Below are positions 35,641 to 47,309 of a stretch of 64,000 nucleotides of DNA, in pieces. The notes under the pieces are model-generated. The model was not told where the DNA came from and did no database searches. It was given only the letters and a program-made list of their open reading frames with translations. Made by a program: the position numbers and the translations under genes. The stretch comes from Comamonas testosteroni (GTDB taxonomy: Bacteria; Pseudomonadota; Gammaproteobacteria; Burkholderiales; Burkholderiaceae_C). The stretch covers positions 372,001 to 436,000 of the forward strand of contig NZ_AWOR01000068.1 of assembly GCF_000761245.1 (NCBI RefSeq), written 5' to 3'. The stretch's first letter is position 1; the number at the start of each line of letters is the position of its first letter.

Positions 35641-36503
35641 AGCGCCACGCCTGCAAAGATCGCAGCGCCGATCCAGTGACTCTTGCTGAAGGCGACAAAA
35701 CAGCCTTCGCGCGTGCGGTCCTTGATCAGGCTGAAATGCCACAAGATCTGGGCCGCCGCCACGCCCATGCCCAGCCAGAAGGGCCAGCCCAGCCGATAAG
35801 GAGCCAGCACCCAGGCGATCAGACCCCAGCACAGGGCAAAGAACAGCATGATGGCCGTGACATCGAAACGGCCCAGGGTGATGGCCGAGGTCTTCATGCC
35901 GATCTTGAGATCGTCATCGCGGTCCACCATGGCGTATTCGGTGTCATAGGCCAGCACCAGAAACATATTGGCCAGCCACAGCGTCCAGGCCGTGGCACTG
36001 ACCTCACCGGTCACCGCCGCAAACGCAATCACGATGCCGAAATTGAAGGCAATGCCCAGAAAGGCCTGAGGCATGGCAAAAAAGCGCTTGGTGAAGGGAT
36101 AGAGAATCGTGAACAGCACGGCAGGCACCGACCAGGCCACGGCCTCCCAGCGGGTGGACAGCACCAGACCGAAGGCCACCAGCGTGAGCACCAGGCCGAC
36201 CATGGCGGCCTCCCTGACCGAGATCTGGCCGCTGGTGACGGGGCGCTGGGTGGTGCGCTTCACATGTTTGTCGAAGTCGCGGTCGGCAATATCGTTGATG
36301 GTGCAGCCCGCGCTGCGCATCAGCACCGTGCCCAGCACAAAGACGATAAGCAGATGCCAGCCCGGAAAGCCCTGTCCGGCCACCCACAGTGCCACCAGTG
36401 TGGGCCAGACCAGCACCAGCCAGCCCGCGGGACGGTTGAAGCGGATCAGATCCAGATACAGCGACAGCTTGGAGCGCGGCGAAGCAGGAATGGAGGCGGA
36501 CAT
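35622..36503 (-). CDS. ubiA: 4-hydroxybenzoate polyprenyltransferase
   Basis: 293 residues with about eight membrane segments; attaches the polyprenyl tail to 4-hydroxybenzoate in ubiquinone synthesis. Two Mg-diphosphate motifs are visible: [19 protein letters not shown] and [20 protein letters not shown]. The start MSASIPASP at 36503 was chosen over a longer frame to 36770 that overlaps the PAP2 gene. It lies 50 nt after the PAP2 gene on the same strand. Confidence 0.95.
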   Translation of the reverse strand: MSASIPASPRSKLSLYLDLIRFNRPAGWLVLVWPTLVALWVAGQGFPGWHLLIVFVLGTVLMRSAGCTINDIADRDFDKHVKRTTQRPVTSGQISVREAAMVGLVLTLVAFGLVLSTRWEAVAWSVPAVLFTILYPFTKRFFAMPQAFLGIAFNFGIVIAFAAVTGEVSATAWTLWLANMFLVLAYDTEYAMVDRDDDLKIGMKTSAITLGRFDVTAIMLFFALCWGLIAWVLAPYRLGWPFWLGMGVAAAQILWHFSLIKDRTREGCFVAFSKSHWIGAAIFAGVALGFALK

Positions 36504-36553
36504 GAGAGGGGTTCCGGAAGGCAGGAGATCACGACCGGGCCCCCAGGCCACGG

Positions 36554-37402
36554 TCAGCGCAGCGGCAATTGTGCCTCGGCCTGCGGCGGCCCGAGGGCGC
36601 CGCCCCCATGCTCGACACGGTCTGTCAACCAGAGCACCAGAGCCGTCCAGCCCAGGCCCAGGCACAGGCCCGCCAGCACATCGCTGGCATGGTGCACGGA
36701 CAGCAGCACGCGGCTCAAGCCCGTGCTCAGGGCCAGCAGCGCTGCCGCCGCAAACACCCCAGCCCGCCATCGCGGCGGCAGGCGACGCGCGGCCAGCCAG
36801 GCCAGCATGCCGAAAATCGCGGCCGTGCCCGCGCTATGGCCGCTGGGAAAGCTGAAGCCGGCCTCATGCACCAGTCCGTCCAGCGGACGCGCACGCTGCA
36901 TGGCCGCCTTGATGAAGCGCACCCACAGTCCCGTGCCAGCCACGGCCACCACCCAGCCCATCAGCTGCAGGCCCTGGCGCCGCCACAGCAGCCACAGGCC
37001 TACGGCCAGGCTCAGCAACCCCATGACGCGCAAATCCCCGAGCAGAGTCCATGCCTGCACCAAAGGCTGCAGCATGGGCGGCAGGGCCGCGCTCACCGCG
37101 CGCTGCAGCTTCAGGTCCAGGGCCATCAGCCCCTGAGGCGGCTGCACCGACTGGGACTGCTGCACGCCGACGCTCAGCAGAGCCAGAAACACAGCCGCCA
37201 GTGCCGCCAGTGCCAGCAGCCGGCCGCCATTCGGCCTGAAATTCGCGTGGCGGTCCTGCCACAGCCATGCGGCCCGGCCCTGCGCACGCCAGCGCAGCAT
37301 GCCGGCCGTGAGCAGCAGCAACAGCAGCAGCACCCAGATGGCATGGCTGTCCACCCACTGCACCAGCAGGAGCACGGGAGTCGCCGCAGAAAACACAGGC
37401 AT
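36554..37402 (-). CDS. PAP2-family membrane phosphatase
   Basis: About 282 residues with several membrane segments. The three phosphatase motifs are present: K-x6-RP (KAAMQRARP), PSGH (FPSGHSAG) and SR-x5-H-x3-D ([12 protein letters not shown]). Members hydrolyse lipid phosphates such as undecaprenyl or phosphatidate diphosphates; the substrate is unknown here. The start is uncertain: ATG at 37402 or a TTG at 37417, five residues longer. It follows dps after a strong terminator hairpin and precedes ubiA. Confidence 0.87.
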   Translation of the reverse strand: MPVFSAATPVLLLVQWVDSHAIWVLLLLLLLTAGMLRWRAQGRAAWLWQDRHANFRPNGGRLLALAALAAVFLALLSVGVQQSQSVQPPQGLMALDLKLQRAVSAALPPMLQPLVQAWTLLGDLRVMGLLSLAVGLWLLWRRQGLQLMGWVVAVAGTGLWVRFIKAAMQRARPLDGLVHEAGFSFPSGHSAGTAAIFGMLAWLAARRLPPRWRAGVFAAAALLALSTGLSRVLLSVHHASDVLAGLCLGLGWTALVLWLTDRVEHGGGALGPPQAEAQLPLR

Positions 37403-37423
37403 TCCTTTCAGGAGCAAAAGCGA

Positions 37424-37466
37424 AAAAGCCCTGACGGGCCTCGGGAGGCGGGCCCGTCAGGGCTTG
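37424..37466 (-). terminator. Terminator after dps
   Basis: AAGCCCTGACGGGCC and GGCCCGTCAGGGCTT form a 15-bp stem; on the minus strand it is followed by TTTTTCGCTTTT. It separates dps from the PAP2-ubiA pair. Confidence 0.88.
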
Positions 37467-37499
37467 GGGAGTCCGCGCGAACGACGGCCTGGGTGCGGC

Positions 37500-38036
37500 T
37501 CACTCCTCGAGCAGGGAGCGCAGCATCCAGGCAGTCTGCTCGTGCACGGCCAGGCGCTGGGTCAGCAGATCGGCCGTAGGCTCGTCGCCGGCCTTGTCGG
37601 CACGGGGAAACAGCTGGCGGGCCGTGCGCGCCACGGCCTCGTGGCCCTGCACCAGGATGCGCACCATCTCCAGGGCCTTGGGCGGCTGCGCCGGTGCATC
37701 GGGCAGGCTGGTGAGCTTGCCGAACTGGGCATAGGAGCCGGGTGCATGGTGGCCCAGTGCGCGGATGCGCTCAGCCACGGGATCGACGGCATTCCACAGC
37801 TCGGTGTACTGCGTCATGAACATGGTGTGCAGCGTGTTGAACATGGGCCCCGTGACATTCCAGTGGAAGTTGTGCGTGGTCAGGTACAGCGTATAGGTGT
37901 CGGCCAGCAGCGCCGACAGCCCCTTGGCGATGGCGGCGCGATCCTCGTCGCTGATGCCTATGTGGATGCCTGCGGGCACCTGCGGCGCGGCGTCCGACTT
38001 TTGTTTCTGCGATTTGTCCTTGCCTTGCTTGGTCAT
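37500..38036 (-). CDS. dps: Dps ferritin-like DNA-protecting protein
   Basis: 178 residues. Dps dodecamers store iron and shield DNA during oxidative stress. The ferroxidase ligands are in [19 protein letters not shown] and the downstream acidic helix [21 protein letters not shown]. The N-terminal 20 residues are Lys-rich ([12 protein letters not shown]), as in Dps proteins that bind DNA. It lies 63 nt downstream of oxyR on the same strand, consistent with peroxide control. Confidence 0.94.
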   Translation of the reverse strand: MTKQGKDKSQKQKSDAAPQVPAGIHIGISDEDRAAIAKGLSALLADTYTLYLTTHNFHWNVTGPMFNTLHTMFMTQYTELWNAVDPVAERIRALGHHAPGSYAQFGKLTSLPDAPAQPPKALEMVRILVQGHEAVARTARQLFPRADKAGDEPTADLLTQRLAVHEQTAWMLRSLLEE

Positions 38037-38099
38037 GCACTCACCTTTCAGGTTTAACGAATCCAGATTCCCGCCCTCTTCGGGCCGCCAAAGCCACGC

Positions 38100-39068
38100 T
38101 TACTGCGACAGGCGCTGCACTCCCGGCAGCGGGCAGGCGTAGACGGCATTGCGCAGTGCGGCAATTGCCTCATAGCGCGTGAAGCTGCGCCGCCAGGCCA
38201 GCACCACACGGCGGGTGGGCGGCGCAATGCCGTCTTCCTCATGAATCGGAAGATAGCGAATATGAGGCTCATCGGCGCGGCGACGGCGCTCAATGGGAGC
38301 CAGCGCATCCTCGGGCACGGACAGTCGTGGCACCAGGGTCACGCCCATGCCGGCGGCCACCATGTATTTGATGGTTTCCAACGAGGAGCCTTCGAACGTG
38401 CGGCGAATGCCTTCGGAGTTGCTGGCATAGCGCGCGAATTCGGGGCAGACCTCGAGCACATGGTCGCGGAAGCAGTGACCCGCACCCAGCAGCAGCATGG
38501 TCTCGTTCTTGAGATCCGTCGTGGACAGGCTTTTCTTCTGCGCCAGCGGGTGGGTGCTGGGCACGGCGGCCATGAAGGGCTCGTCGTACAGCGGCGCCAG
38601 TGCCAGACCGGTATCCGGGAAGGGCTCGGCCATGATGGCGCAGTCGATCTCGCCCGTGCGCAGCATCTCCAGCAGCTTGACGGTGAAGTTCTCCTGCAGC
38701 ATCAGCGGCATCTGCGGCGTCATATTGATGGAGTTGCGCACCAGATCGGGCAGCAGATAGGGGCCGATGGTGTAGATCACACCCAGGGTCAGAACGCCGG
38801 ACAGCGGGTCCTTGCCACGCTTGGCGATTTCCTTGATCTCGTTGGCCTGCTCCAGCACGCTTTGCGCCTGGCGCACGATCTCCTCGCCCAGCGAGGTCAC
38901 CGAGACTTCGCCGGCACTGCGCTCGAAAATCTTGACATCCAGCTCTTCCTCCAGCTTCTTGATCGCCACGGACAGCGTAGGCTGGGACACATAGCAGGCT
39001 TCGGCGGCGCGGCCAAAGTGCTTCTCCCGCGCAACGGCCACGATGTACTTCAATTCGGTAAGAGTCAT
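38100..39068 (-). CDS. oxyR: Peroxide-sensing LysR-type regulator OxyR
   Basis: 322 residues. The LysR helix-turn-helix (FGRAAEACYVSQPTLSVAIK) is at the N-terminus. The redox cysteines are at residues 199 (GAGHCFRD) and 208 (EVCPEF), the same numbers as in E. coli OxyR, which form a disulfide on H2O2 exposure. Upstream is recG and downstream dps, all on the minus strand. The 142-bp gap to recG is AT-rich and probably holds its promoter. Confidence 0.96.
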   Translation of the reverse strand: MTLTELKYIVAVAREKHFGRAAEACYVSQPTLSVAIKKLEEELDVKIFERSAGEVSVTSLGEEIVRQAQSVLEQANEIKEIAKRGKDPLSGVLTLGVIYTIGPYLLPDLVRNSINMTPQMPLMLQENFTVKLLEMLRTGEIDCAIMAEPFPDTGLALAPLYDEPFMAAVPSTHPLAQKKSLSTTDLKNETMLLLGAGHCFRDHVLEVCPEFARYASNSEGIRRTFEGSSLETIKYMVAAGMGVTLVPRLSVPEDALAPIERRRRADEPHIRYLPIHEEDGIAPPTRRVVLAWRRSFTRYEAIAALRNAVYACPLPGVQRLSQ

Positions 39069-39210
39069 AGAGAGTGGATCTTTCGGATTATCAATAACAG
39101 CATTGATTCATCCTGTTTTTGCATTCAATCACATATTACCAAGGCAAAAGATTACATATATTCCTGCAAAAACGTAACTATTTACGTCTACAAACGCAAT
39201 TTTCGGTACT

Positions 39211-41394
<2,184 letters not shown>

Positions 41395-41434
41395 CTGAGA
41401 CTCCTTGACTACACTCCCCGCGACCAGGAAAGCA

Positions 41435-41450
41435 ATGTATGTATATACAG
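41435..41450. promoter_or_regulatory. LexA-like SOS box upstream of recG
   Basis: ATGTATGTATATACAG matches the CTGTATATATATACAG consensus at 14 of 16 positions. On the minus strand it reads CTGTATATACATACAT, 41 bp before the recG start, in the divergent gap to the HD-GYP gene. A functional link to LexA is inferred from the pattern only. Confidence 0.5.
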
Positions 41451-41542
41451 CATATTCAGGTTTGCAAACAACTGCCTCCAGCGCAACAACGTCAAAATCG
41501 CTACCATCCTCAACTTGTTACTTTGTGTTTCCGTAGAAATTC

Positions 41543-42754
41543 ATGTTGAAGCGAGTTGATGTCGAGCACCTTCGCCCGGGAATGTTTGTGCACGAGTTCT
41601 GCGGCTCTTGGATGGAGCATCCCTTTTTGCGTCCCCGCCTCCTGCTCGATCAGCCCAGGGACCTGGAGCGTCTGCTTGCCACCACCATCCGCCAGGTGTG
41701 GATAGACACCAGCAGGGGGGCCGACATTGCCCCCGACATCACGCCCGCAGAGGTCTCCGAGTCGCCAGTTGACGACGCTGTGCCGTGCTCACCGGCACGG
41801 CTGACCAGAACCAGCGTGGAGTTGCAGCAGGCCCATCAAATCATCGGGCAGGCACGTGATGTGCTCAAGACCATGTTCAACGACGTTCGCCTGGGCCGTC
41901 CGCTGGACCTGCCTGCCTCAAGCCTGCTGGTCGACGAGATGGCCGAGTCGATCAAGCGCAACCCCCATGCCTTGATCAGCCTGGCACGCCTGAAGACTGC
42001 GGACAACTACTCCTATATGCACAGCATCGCGGTGTGTGCCCTGATGATCGGGCTGGCGCACCGCATGGGCCTGGACGAACACCAGGTGCATCTGGCCGGT
42101 ATCGCGGGCCTGCTGCACGACATCGGCAAGAGCAAAGTGCCTCTCGAGGTTCTCAACAAGCCTGGGCCGCTGGATGCCGAGGAGTGGATCATCATGAAAT
42201 CCCACCCTCGCTGGGGCTACGAACTCCTGTTGCCTCAGGGGCTGGACGACACCGTTACCGACGCCTGTCTGCATCACCACGAAAAAGTCGACGGCACGGG
42301 CTACCCCGACGGACTGAAGCAGGACGACATCAGTCTGATGGCGCGCATGACGGCCGTCTGCGACGTCTATGACGCAATCACCTCGGATCGCCCCTACAAG
42401 CAAGGCTGGCACCCGGCCATCGCGCTGCAGCGCATGGCGCAATGGGCGCCCCATCATTTCGACAAAGCCATCTTCGAGCAGTTTGTCCAGACGGTGGGCA
42501 TCTACCCGCTGGGCTCGCTGGTGCGACTTCAGTCGCAGCATCTTGCCGTGGTGCTGGATGTCTCGCCAGCCTGTCTGCTGACCCCGAAAGTGCGGCGCTT
42601 TTACTGCCTCAGCCAGCAGCGCCGCATAACGCCCGAGATTCTCGACCTGGCTTGTCCCCATGCCAACGACAGCATCGTCGGGCGCGAAGACCCTGCCGAA
42701 TGGCCCTTCAGGAATCTCAACGAACTCTGGAACCCAGCTGCTGCTCAGCCCTGA
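41543..42754 (+). CDS. HD-GYP cyclic-di-GMP phosphodiesterase with N-terminal DUF3391
   Basis: 403 residues. The N-terminal DUF3391 region (VDVEHLRPGMFVHEFCGSW) is followed by a complete HD-GYP domain: HSIAVCALM, GLLHDIGKSKVP, and the signature HHEKVDGTGYPDGL. All metal- and GYP-motif residues are kept, so c-di-GMP hydrolysis is likely. It is cytosolic with no membrane segment. It stands alone between recG (divergent) and queA; the signal it reads is unknown. Confidence 0.93.
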   Translation: MLKRVDVEHLRPGMFVHEFCGSWMEHPFLRPRLLLDQPRDLERLLATTIRQVWIDTSRGADIAPDITPAEVSESPVDDAVPCSPARLTRTSVELQQAHQIIGQARDVLKTMFNDVRLGRPLDLPASSLLVDEMAESIKRNPHALISLARLKTADNYSYMHSIAVCALMIGLAHRMGLDEHQVHLAGIAGLLHDIGKSKVPLEVLNKPGPLDAEEWIIMKSHPRWGYELLLPQGLDDTVTDACLHHHEKVDGTGYPDGLKQDDISLMARMTAVCDVYDAITSDRPYKQGWHPAIALQRMAQWAPHHFDKAIFEQFVQTVGIYPLGSLVRLQSQHLAVVLDVSPACLLTPKVRRFYCLSQQRRITPEILDLACPHANDSIVGREDPAEWPFRNLNELWNPAAAQP

Positions 42755-42770
42755 AGCCGGCAGCCCTAAT

Positions 42771-42790
42771 GGCGATTTGCGACAATCGCC
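42771..42790 (+). terminator. Weak hairpin between the HD-GYP gene and queA
   Basis: GGCGATT-tgcgac-AATCGCC followed by a moderately T-rich stretch. A second hairpin GGGCC-tcgtac-GGCCC lies at about 42817-42832 in the queA leader. Function of either is uncertain. Confidence 0.35.
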
Positions 42791-42841
42791 CACTTGTTTG
42801 ATTGAACTTGGAACGGGCCTCGTACGGCCCTCAAGCACCGC

Positions 42842-43930
42842 ATGTCTTCCTGCACCCGTGAATTCACACTCAGCGATTTCGACTTCGACCTGCCCGAATC
42901 CCTGATTGCCCAGCATCCCACCGCCGTTCGCAGCGCCTCGCGCCTGCTTGACGGCCGCAGCCTCCCAGCCACCGACCGCATCTTCCGCGAACTGCCCGAT
43001 CTGCTGCAGCCCGGCGACCTGCTGGTCTTCAACGACACCAAGGTCATCAAGGCACGCGTCTTCGGTGAAAAGGCCAGCGGCGGCAAGATCGAACTGCTGG
43101 TCGAGCGCGTGCTGCAGAACAACGAGGTTGTGGCACATATGCGCGTGAGCAAGAAGCCCTTGCCCGGAGCCAAGATCCATCTTTGCGGTGGCCTCAAAAA
43201 CGGTGGTTTCGAAGCCACGCTGCTGGGCCGCTGGCCGGACGAGAACGGGCCGCTATTCCAGCTTTCCTTCAAGGGCAACCAGGGCGAGTCGCCCTATGAG
43301 TTGCTGGAGCAGTTCGGCCACCTGCCGCTGCCACCCTATATCGAGCGCCAGCAAAACGCCGACCACGACCCGGATGAAAAGGAAGACAGCGAGCGCTACC
43401 AGACCGTGTTCGCAGCCCACCCAGGCGCCGTAGCCGCACCGACCGCCGCCCTGCATTTCGACGAAACCGTGCTTGCCGCCCTGCAGGCCAAGGGCGTGGA
43501 GCGCGCCAGCGTCACCCTGCATGTGGGTGCAGGCACCTTCCAGCCCGTCAAGACCGAAAACCTTGCCGACCACATCATGCACAGCGAGTGGTACGACATT
43601 CCCCTGCCCACCTTGGCCGCCATGGAGCGCTGCCGCCAGCGCGGCGGCCGCATCATTGCCGTCGGCACCACCACGGTGCGCACGCTGGAGTCCTGGGCCA
43701 AGTACGGCAATATCACCGGCGACACCTGCATCTTCATCACCCCGGGCTTTCAGTACCAGGTGGTCGACATGCTGATCACCAACTTCCATCTGCCCAAAAG
43801 CACGCTGATGATGCTGGTCAGCGCCTTTGCTGGCTACGAGCACATCATGGCCATGTACCAGCATGCGATTGCCCAGCACTACCGCTTCTTTAGCTATGGC
43901 GACTCCATGCTGCTGGAGCGCCAGCGCTGA
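42842..43930 (+). CDS. queA: S-adenosylmethionine:tRNA ribosyltransferase-isomerase QueA
   Basis: 362 residues; makes epoxyqueuosine at position 34 of GUN-anticodon tRNAs by transferring ribosyl from S-adenosylmethionine. Family phrases include [45 protein letters not shown] and the C-terminal [16 protein letters not shown]. An insertion around residues 175-190 is acidic ([17 protein letters not shown]) but the catalytic parts are intact. Confidence 0.96.
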   Translation: MSSCTREFTLSDFDFDLPESLIAQHPTAVRSASRLLDGRSLPATDRIFRELPDLLQPGDLLVFNDTKVIKARVFGEKASGGKIELLVERVLQNNEVVAHMRVSKKPLPGAKIHLCGGLKNGGFEATLLGRWPDENGPLFQLSFKGNQGESPYELLEQFGHLPLPPYIERQQNADHDPDEKEDSERYQTVFAAHPGAVAAPTAALHFDETVLAALQAKGVERASVTLHVGAGTFQPVKTENLADHIMHSEWYDIPLPTLAAMERCRQRGGRIIAVGTTTVRTLESWAKYGNITGDTCIFITPGFQYQVVDMLITNFHLPKSTLMMLVSAFAGYEHIMAMYQHAIAQHYRFFSYGDSMLLERQR

Positions 43931-44064
43931 TCTGCAACATATTGGAGCCGCTTTGCCGGCTCCAGGCATAAGGAGTTACAGAAACACTGGGTCCAATCTT
44001 TTCTTAGTGGTAGATTTCATCGTTTTGTCAAAGTGCTTATTTATTTAGTCATTTAGAAAAATCA

Positions 44065-44919
44065 ATGGAAGTTCAAACCCCACAAGATGAAGAGTTGGAT
44101 CTGCTGGATCTGTTGGTCACTCTCGCGGAAAACTGGAAGATTCTGATTTTCGGTCCGCTATTAGCGGGCATTGCCGCCTATGGAATCGGCTTTGTGATTC
44201 CCAAGACCTACGAAAGCAGCTCATCGGTTCAGGTGGAGCGTGCCGGCTCCAGCTTTACCGCCCCCATGGCCGCCAGCCTGGCCATGTCTGCAGACGTGCT
44301 GCACCAGATAGCTCCCGTGGCGGGCCTGGACGATGGTCTGACCACCGAAGAAATCTATAAAAAGCTCAGCAAGCGCATCACCGTCAATGTCGGCAAGCAG
44401 GACAAGCTGCTGAATATTGCAACGCAGGCCCAATCGCCTGAAGCGGCTCAAAAGCTCAACCAAACGCTGCTGGACACCTTGTTTCCCCTGAGCAAGCCAC
44501 GCGGAATGGAGAAAAAACAGCTGGAAATGCAGCTGGCTTCCGAGAAGACGCGCCTGGAGGAGTCGCTCAAGCTCGAGCATGACACCTCTGCCAATATCTC
44601 CTCCGGGAAAAGCGTCAGCGAAGCCACCAGCCGCCTCTATGGCGAACTGCTGGCCGCCAACAGCAACCGCCAGAAGGGGATTCTGGACATGGAGCGTCGC
44701 CTCGCAGGCCTGGACAACGACGACGTGATCCAGATGCCGACCCTGCCCGAGCGCTCCATCAAGCCCAAGAAGTCCATGCTGGCCATTGGTGCGGCCGTGG
44801 GCACCGGTTTCCTGCTGCTGCTGTTTGTCTTCATCCGGCAGGCGCTGCGCACCGCCAAAGAGTCCTCGCCCGAGCAGGCCGAGAAAATTGCGCGTATTCG
44901 TAACGCCATGCCCTGGTAA
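44065..44919 (+). CDS. Wzz/chain-length-determinant-like inner-membrane protein
   Basis: 284 residues with the Wzz topology: an N-terminal cytosolic tail rich in Asp/Glu (EVQTPQDEELDLLDLLVTL), a membrane segment at about residues 28-48, a periplasmic domain with a central coiled helix (about 130-215), and a C-terminal membrane segment at about 235-260 preceded by the Pro-rich ERSIKPKK motif. Wzz proteins set polysaccharide chain length. No wzx, wzy or glycosyltransferase gene is nearby, so it is an orphan. No good Shine-Dalgarno precedes the ATG. Confidence 0.8.
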   Translation: MEVQTPQDEELDLLDLLVTLAENWKILIFGPLLAGIAAYGIGFVIPKTYESSSSVQVERAGSSFTAPMAASLAMSADVLHQIAPVAGLDDGLTTEEIYKKLSKRITVNVGKQDKLLNIATQAQSPEAAQKLNQTLLDTLFPLSKPRGMEKKQLEMQLASEKTRLEESLKLEHDTSANISSGKSVSEATSRLYGELLAANSNRQKGILDMERRLAGLDNDDVIQMPTLPERSIKPKKSMLAIGAAVGTGFLLLLFVFIRQALRTAKESSPEQAEKIARIRNAMPW

Positions 44920-44942
44920 GCCTTCACCTCCCATCCCATCCC

Positions 44943-44973
44943 ATGCCCGCACCCGACAGTGCGGGCATTTTTC
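44943..44973 (+). terminator. Rho-independent terminator after the Wzz-like gene
   Basis: ATGCCCGCA-cccgacag-TGCGGGCATTTTT, directly downstream of the Wzz-like gene. Its presence argues against any start of the next gene at 44943. Confidence 0.85.
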
Positions 44974-45047
44974 TGGGCGACGCAACGCAGGCCGGACGCG
45001 TCATCCCCCTAGAATTCCTCGCTTCTTTGTCGCAAATCGCTACGGAC

Positions 45048-45953
45048 ATGCTCCCCCGCTGGCTCTCTCCCACACTTTCCCCGTCAGCGCAGTCTGCCAT
45101 CCGCGGTGTTCTGCTCACCATATTCGCCTGTGCACTGTTTGCCGTTCTGGATAGCGCCACCAAATTCACCGGCAAGCTGCTTCCGGTGCTCATGGTGCTG
45201 TGGCTGCGCTTCATGGCCCAGGCCTTTGTCACCTGCGTACTGGTTTTGCCCCGGCATGGCCTGTCGGCACTGAAAACCCGGAACCTGAAGTTTCAGCTTC
45301 TGCGAGCAATCTCGGGGCTGTTGACCACGGTCTGCGCCTTTTTCTGCATACAGAACATGCCCCTGGCTAATTTCACGGCCATCTGGTCTGCGGCCCCGCT
45401 GTTCATCGTGGTCGCATCGGCACTCTTCTTCAAGGAACAGGTCAGTCCTGCCCGCTGGGCGCTGCTGGTGATCGGTCTGCTGGCCGTGATTGCCATCGTC
45501 CGACCGGAAAACGATGGACAGCCCTTGGGCCTGGCCGCCCTGTGGCCGGTTGGTCTGCTGGTATCGGGCACCACCTACCAGGTCCTCGGAAGTCGCCTGT
45601 CGCGCCTGGATTCACCTCCGACCACCCAGCTTTACTCGACCTGGCTGCCCTTGCTGCTGACCACTCCTCTCATAGGCTTTGTATGGCAGCCCATCGATCA
45701 GTGGCAGATCTACGCAGCGGCAACTGTGATGGGCCTTTGCAGCGGCATCGGCCACCTGATGCTGCTGCAGGCATACACCCACGCCACGCCCGCAACCGTG
45801 GCGCCTTTCCTCTACAGCCAGATCGGCTTTGCCATGCTGATGGGCTGGCTGTTTTTCGGACAGCTTCCCGACAGCACATCGCTGATCGGCATGGCGGTGG
45901 TGACGCTCAGCGGCCTGACGGGCGTCTGGCTGGGAATCCGGGAAAAGCGCTGA
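45048..45953 (+). CDS. EamA/DMT-superfamily permease
   Basis: 301 residues with ten predicted membrane segments arranged as two EamA repeats, the drug/metabolite transporter layout. Key pieces are ACALFAVLDSATKFTG at the first helix and PATVAPFLYSQIGFAMLMGWLFFGQ in the second repeat. The substrate is unknown; many are exporters of metabolites. The ATG at 45048 avoids the terminator at 44943-44973. Confidence 0.86.
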   Translation: MLPRWLSPTLSPSAQSAIRGVLLTIFACALFAVLDSATKFTGKLLPVLMVLWLRFMAQAFVTCVLVLPRHGLSALKTRNLKFQLLRAISGLLTTVCAFFCIQNMPLANFTAIWSAAPLFIVVASALFFKEQVSPARWALLVIGLLAVIAIVRPENDGQPLGLAALWPVGLLVSGTTYQVLGSRLSRLDSPPTTQLYSTWLPLLLTTPLIGFVWQPIDQWQIYAAATVMGLCSGIGHLMLLQAYTHATPATVAPFLYSQIGFAMLMGWLFFGQLPDSTSLIGMAVVTLSGLTGVWLGIREKR

Positions 45954-45973
45954 GACAGCCCAATCTGGCCATC

Positions 45974-46711
45974 TCAATAGCCGTGTCTGAGCTTGAACTC
46001 CCTGGCCTTGCCGAAGTGTCCGTTACCGATAAAGGGCACGGGAGGCCTCAGAGCCGATAGCGGTGAAGGGTGGTTGCTCATCAGCACCAGATGGCCACGA
46101 TCCTGAGGAATGAACACACGCTTGGACTGGGCGTGCGAGCCCCAGAGCATGAAGACCGTGGGCCGCCCCTGCTCGGCGACATGTCGGATGATGGCATCGG
46201 TCAGCTCTTCCCAGCCTTTTTTGGCATGGCTTGCGGCCTGCCCTTCTTCCACCGTCAGGCTGGTGTTGAGCAGCAGCACGCCATGCTGGGCCCAGCTCAC
46301 CAAGCTGCCGCCGGGCTGGGGAAAAGCCGGAAACGGCGTGCCCAGCTCGCGTTGCATTTCCTTGAAGATGTTTTGCAGCGATGGCGGCACGCGCACCCCG
46401 GGAGCAACAGAAAATGCCAGCCCCTCGGCCTGCCCACGACCATGATAGGGGTCCTGCCCCAGGATCACGACACGCACCTCCTCGGCGGGTGTCAATTCCA
46501 GGGCCCGCAGGGGCTTGGGCGGGAAGATCACGGCGCCGGCATCCAGTCTTTGCTGCAAAAACTGCAGCAGCTTCTGACCTGTGCTCCCTGCAAAGAAAGA
46601 GTCGACAACGGCTTGCCAGTCTGACGAGACAGGCCAGTCCTGTGGATCTGCACTCATCAACTGGGTAGGCGCGGCGGTGTTAGCACTCATGCTCTGGCTA
46701 GTGAAGTTCAT
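45974..46711 (-). CDS. ung: Uracil-DNA glycosylase
   Basis: 245 residues, family 1. The catalytic water-activating motif VVILGQDPYHGRGQAEGLAF and the C-terminal NHPSPLSALRPP His loop are complete. It removes uracil from DNA. The first 20 residues are variable, and an internal Met at residue 8 or 19 could be the true start. It is convergent with the EamA gene. Confidence 0.96.
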   Translation of the reverse strand: MNFTSQSMSANTAAPTQLMSADPQDWPVSSDWQAVVDSFFAGSTGQKLLQFLQQRLDAGAVIFPPKPLRALELTPAEEVRVVILGQDPYHGRGQAEGLAFSVAPGVRVPPSLQNIFKEMQRELGTPFPAFPQPGGSLVSWAQHGVLLLNTSLTVEEGQAASHAKKGWEELTDAIIRHVAEQGRPTVFMLWGSHAQSKRVFIPQDRGHLVLMSNHPSPLSALRPPVPFIGNGHFGKAREFKLRHGY

Positions 46712-46883
46712 ACGTGGATTTTCTCAACTTCCACGGCCACCTCGAATGATTTCCTCAAGGGTTCTCACCTATTTCGAGGCTCAAAATACCTGATTTCAGT
46801 GAGTGACACATTCTGACATTTTGCAAAGAATCGACTCCAACATAGCTGACCACCTGGCGGCTCAGGCTCACAAGGAGTTATTC

Positions 46884-47288
46884 ATGCACACATCTTCTGC
46901 CAGTCACTCACAAGCCTCTGCCGCGCAGGCCTTCTTTTCCTGCGCCCGCCCTGCGTTCACCTTGAGTCCACAGGGCTTCAAGTTTGCCGACTGGGAGTTG
47001 AGGCTGCGCTCGCGCAGCCTCATCAGCGCTGCCGGGCATGAGGTGGGGCTCACAAAGAGCGAGTTCGCGCTGCTGCTGGCCCTGCTCAAACGTCCCAGGC
47101 AAATCATGAGCCGTGAGCAGATCATGGATCTGACGCAGGCCGAAGATGATGTCTTTGACCGTGCCATTGATGTGCAGATGCTGCGCTTGCGCCGTAAGGT
47201 CGAAGCATCGAGCCGCGCGCCCACGCTGCTCAAGACCAAGCGTGGTGCCGGTTATTTTCTGGATGCCGATGTGCAGGTTCTGCGCTGA
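46884..47288 (+). CDS. Stand-alone OmpR/PhoB-type winged-helix DNA-binding protein (no receiver domain)
   Basis: 134 residues. The last 100 form a complete Trans_reg_C winged helix: FADWELRLRSRSLI, VGLTKSEFALLLALLKRPRQIMSREQI, and the wing LKTKRGAGYFLD. The phospho-receiver domain normally placed before it is missing; only a Ser/Ala-rich tail of about 35 residues precedes. I chose ATG 46884 with AGGAG six bases upstream; an in-frame ATG at 46803 would add 27 residues but still no receiver. No sensor kinase is adjacent. It lies between divergent ung and convergent trpC. Confidence 0.87.
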   Translation: MHTSSASHSQASAAQAFFSCARPAFTLSPQGFKFADWELRLRSRSLISAAGHEVGLTKSEFALLLALLKRPRQIMSREQIMDLTQAEDDVFDRAIDVQMLRLRRKVEASSRAPTLLKTKRGAGYFLDADVQVLR

Positions 47289-47309
47289 ACCTGCACCTCA
47301 GCCAACCCT

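Noticed and set aside
44943-45047. Upstream extension of the EamA permease to 44943
   Set aside because: The proposed start lies inside a terminator hairpin of the preceding gene, and the extra residues do not resemble a membrane protein N-terminus.
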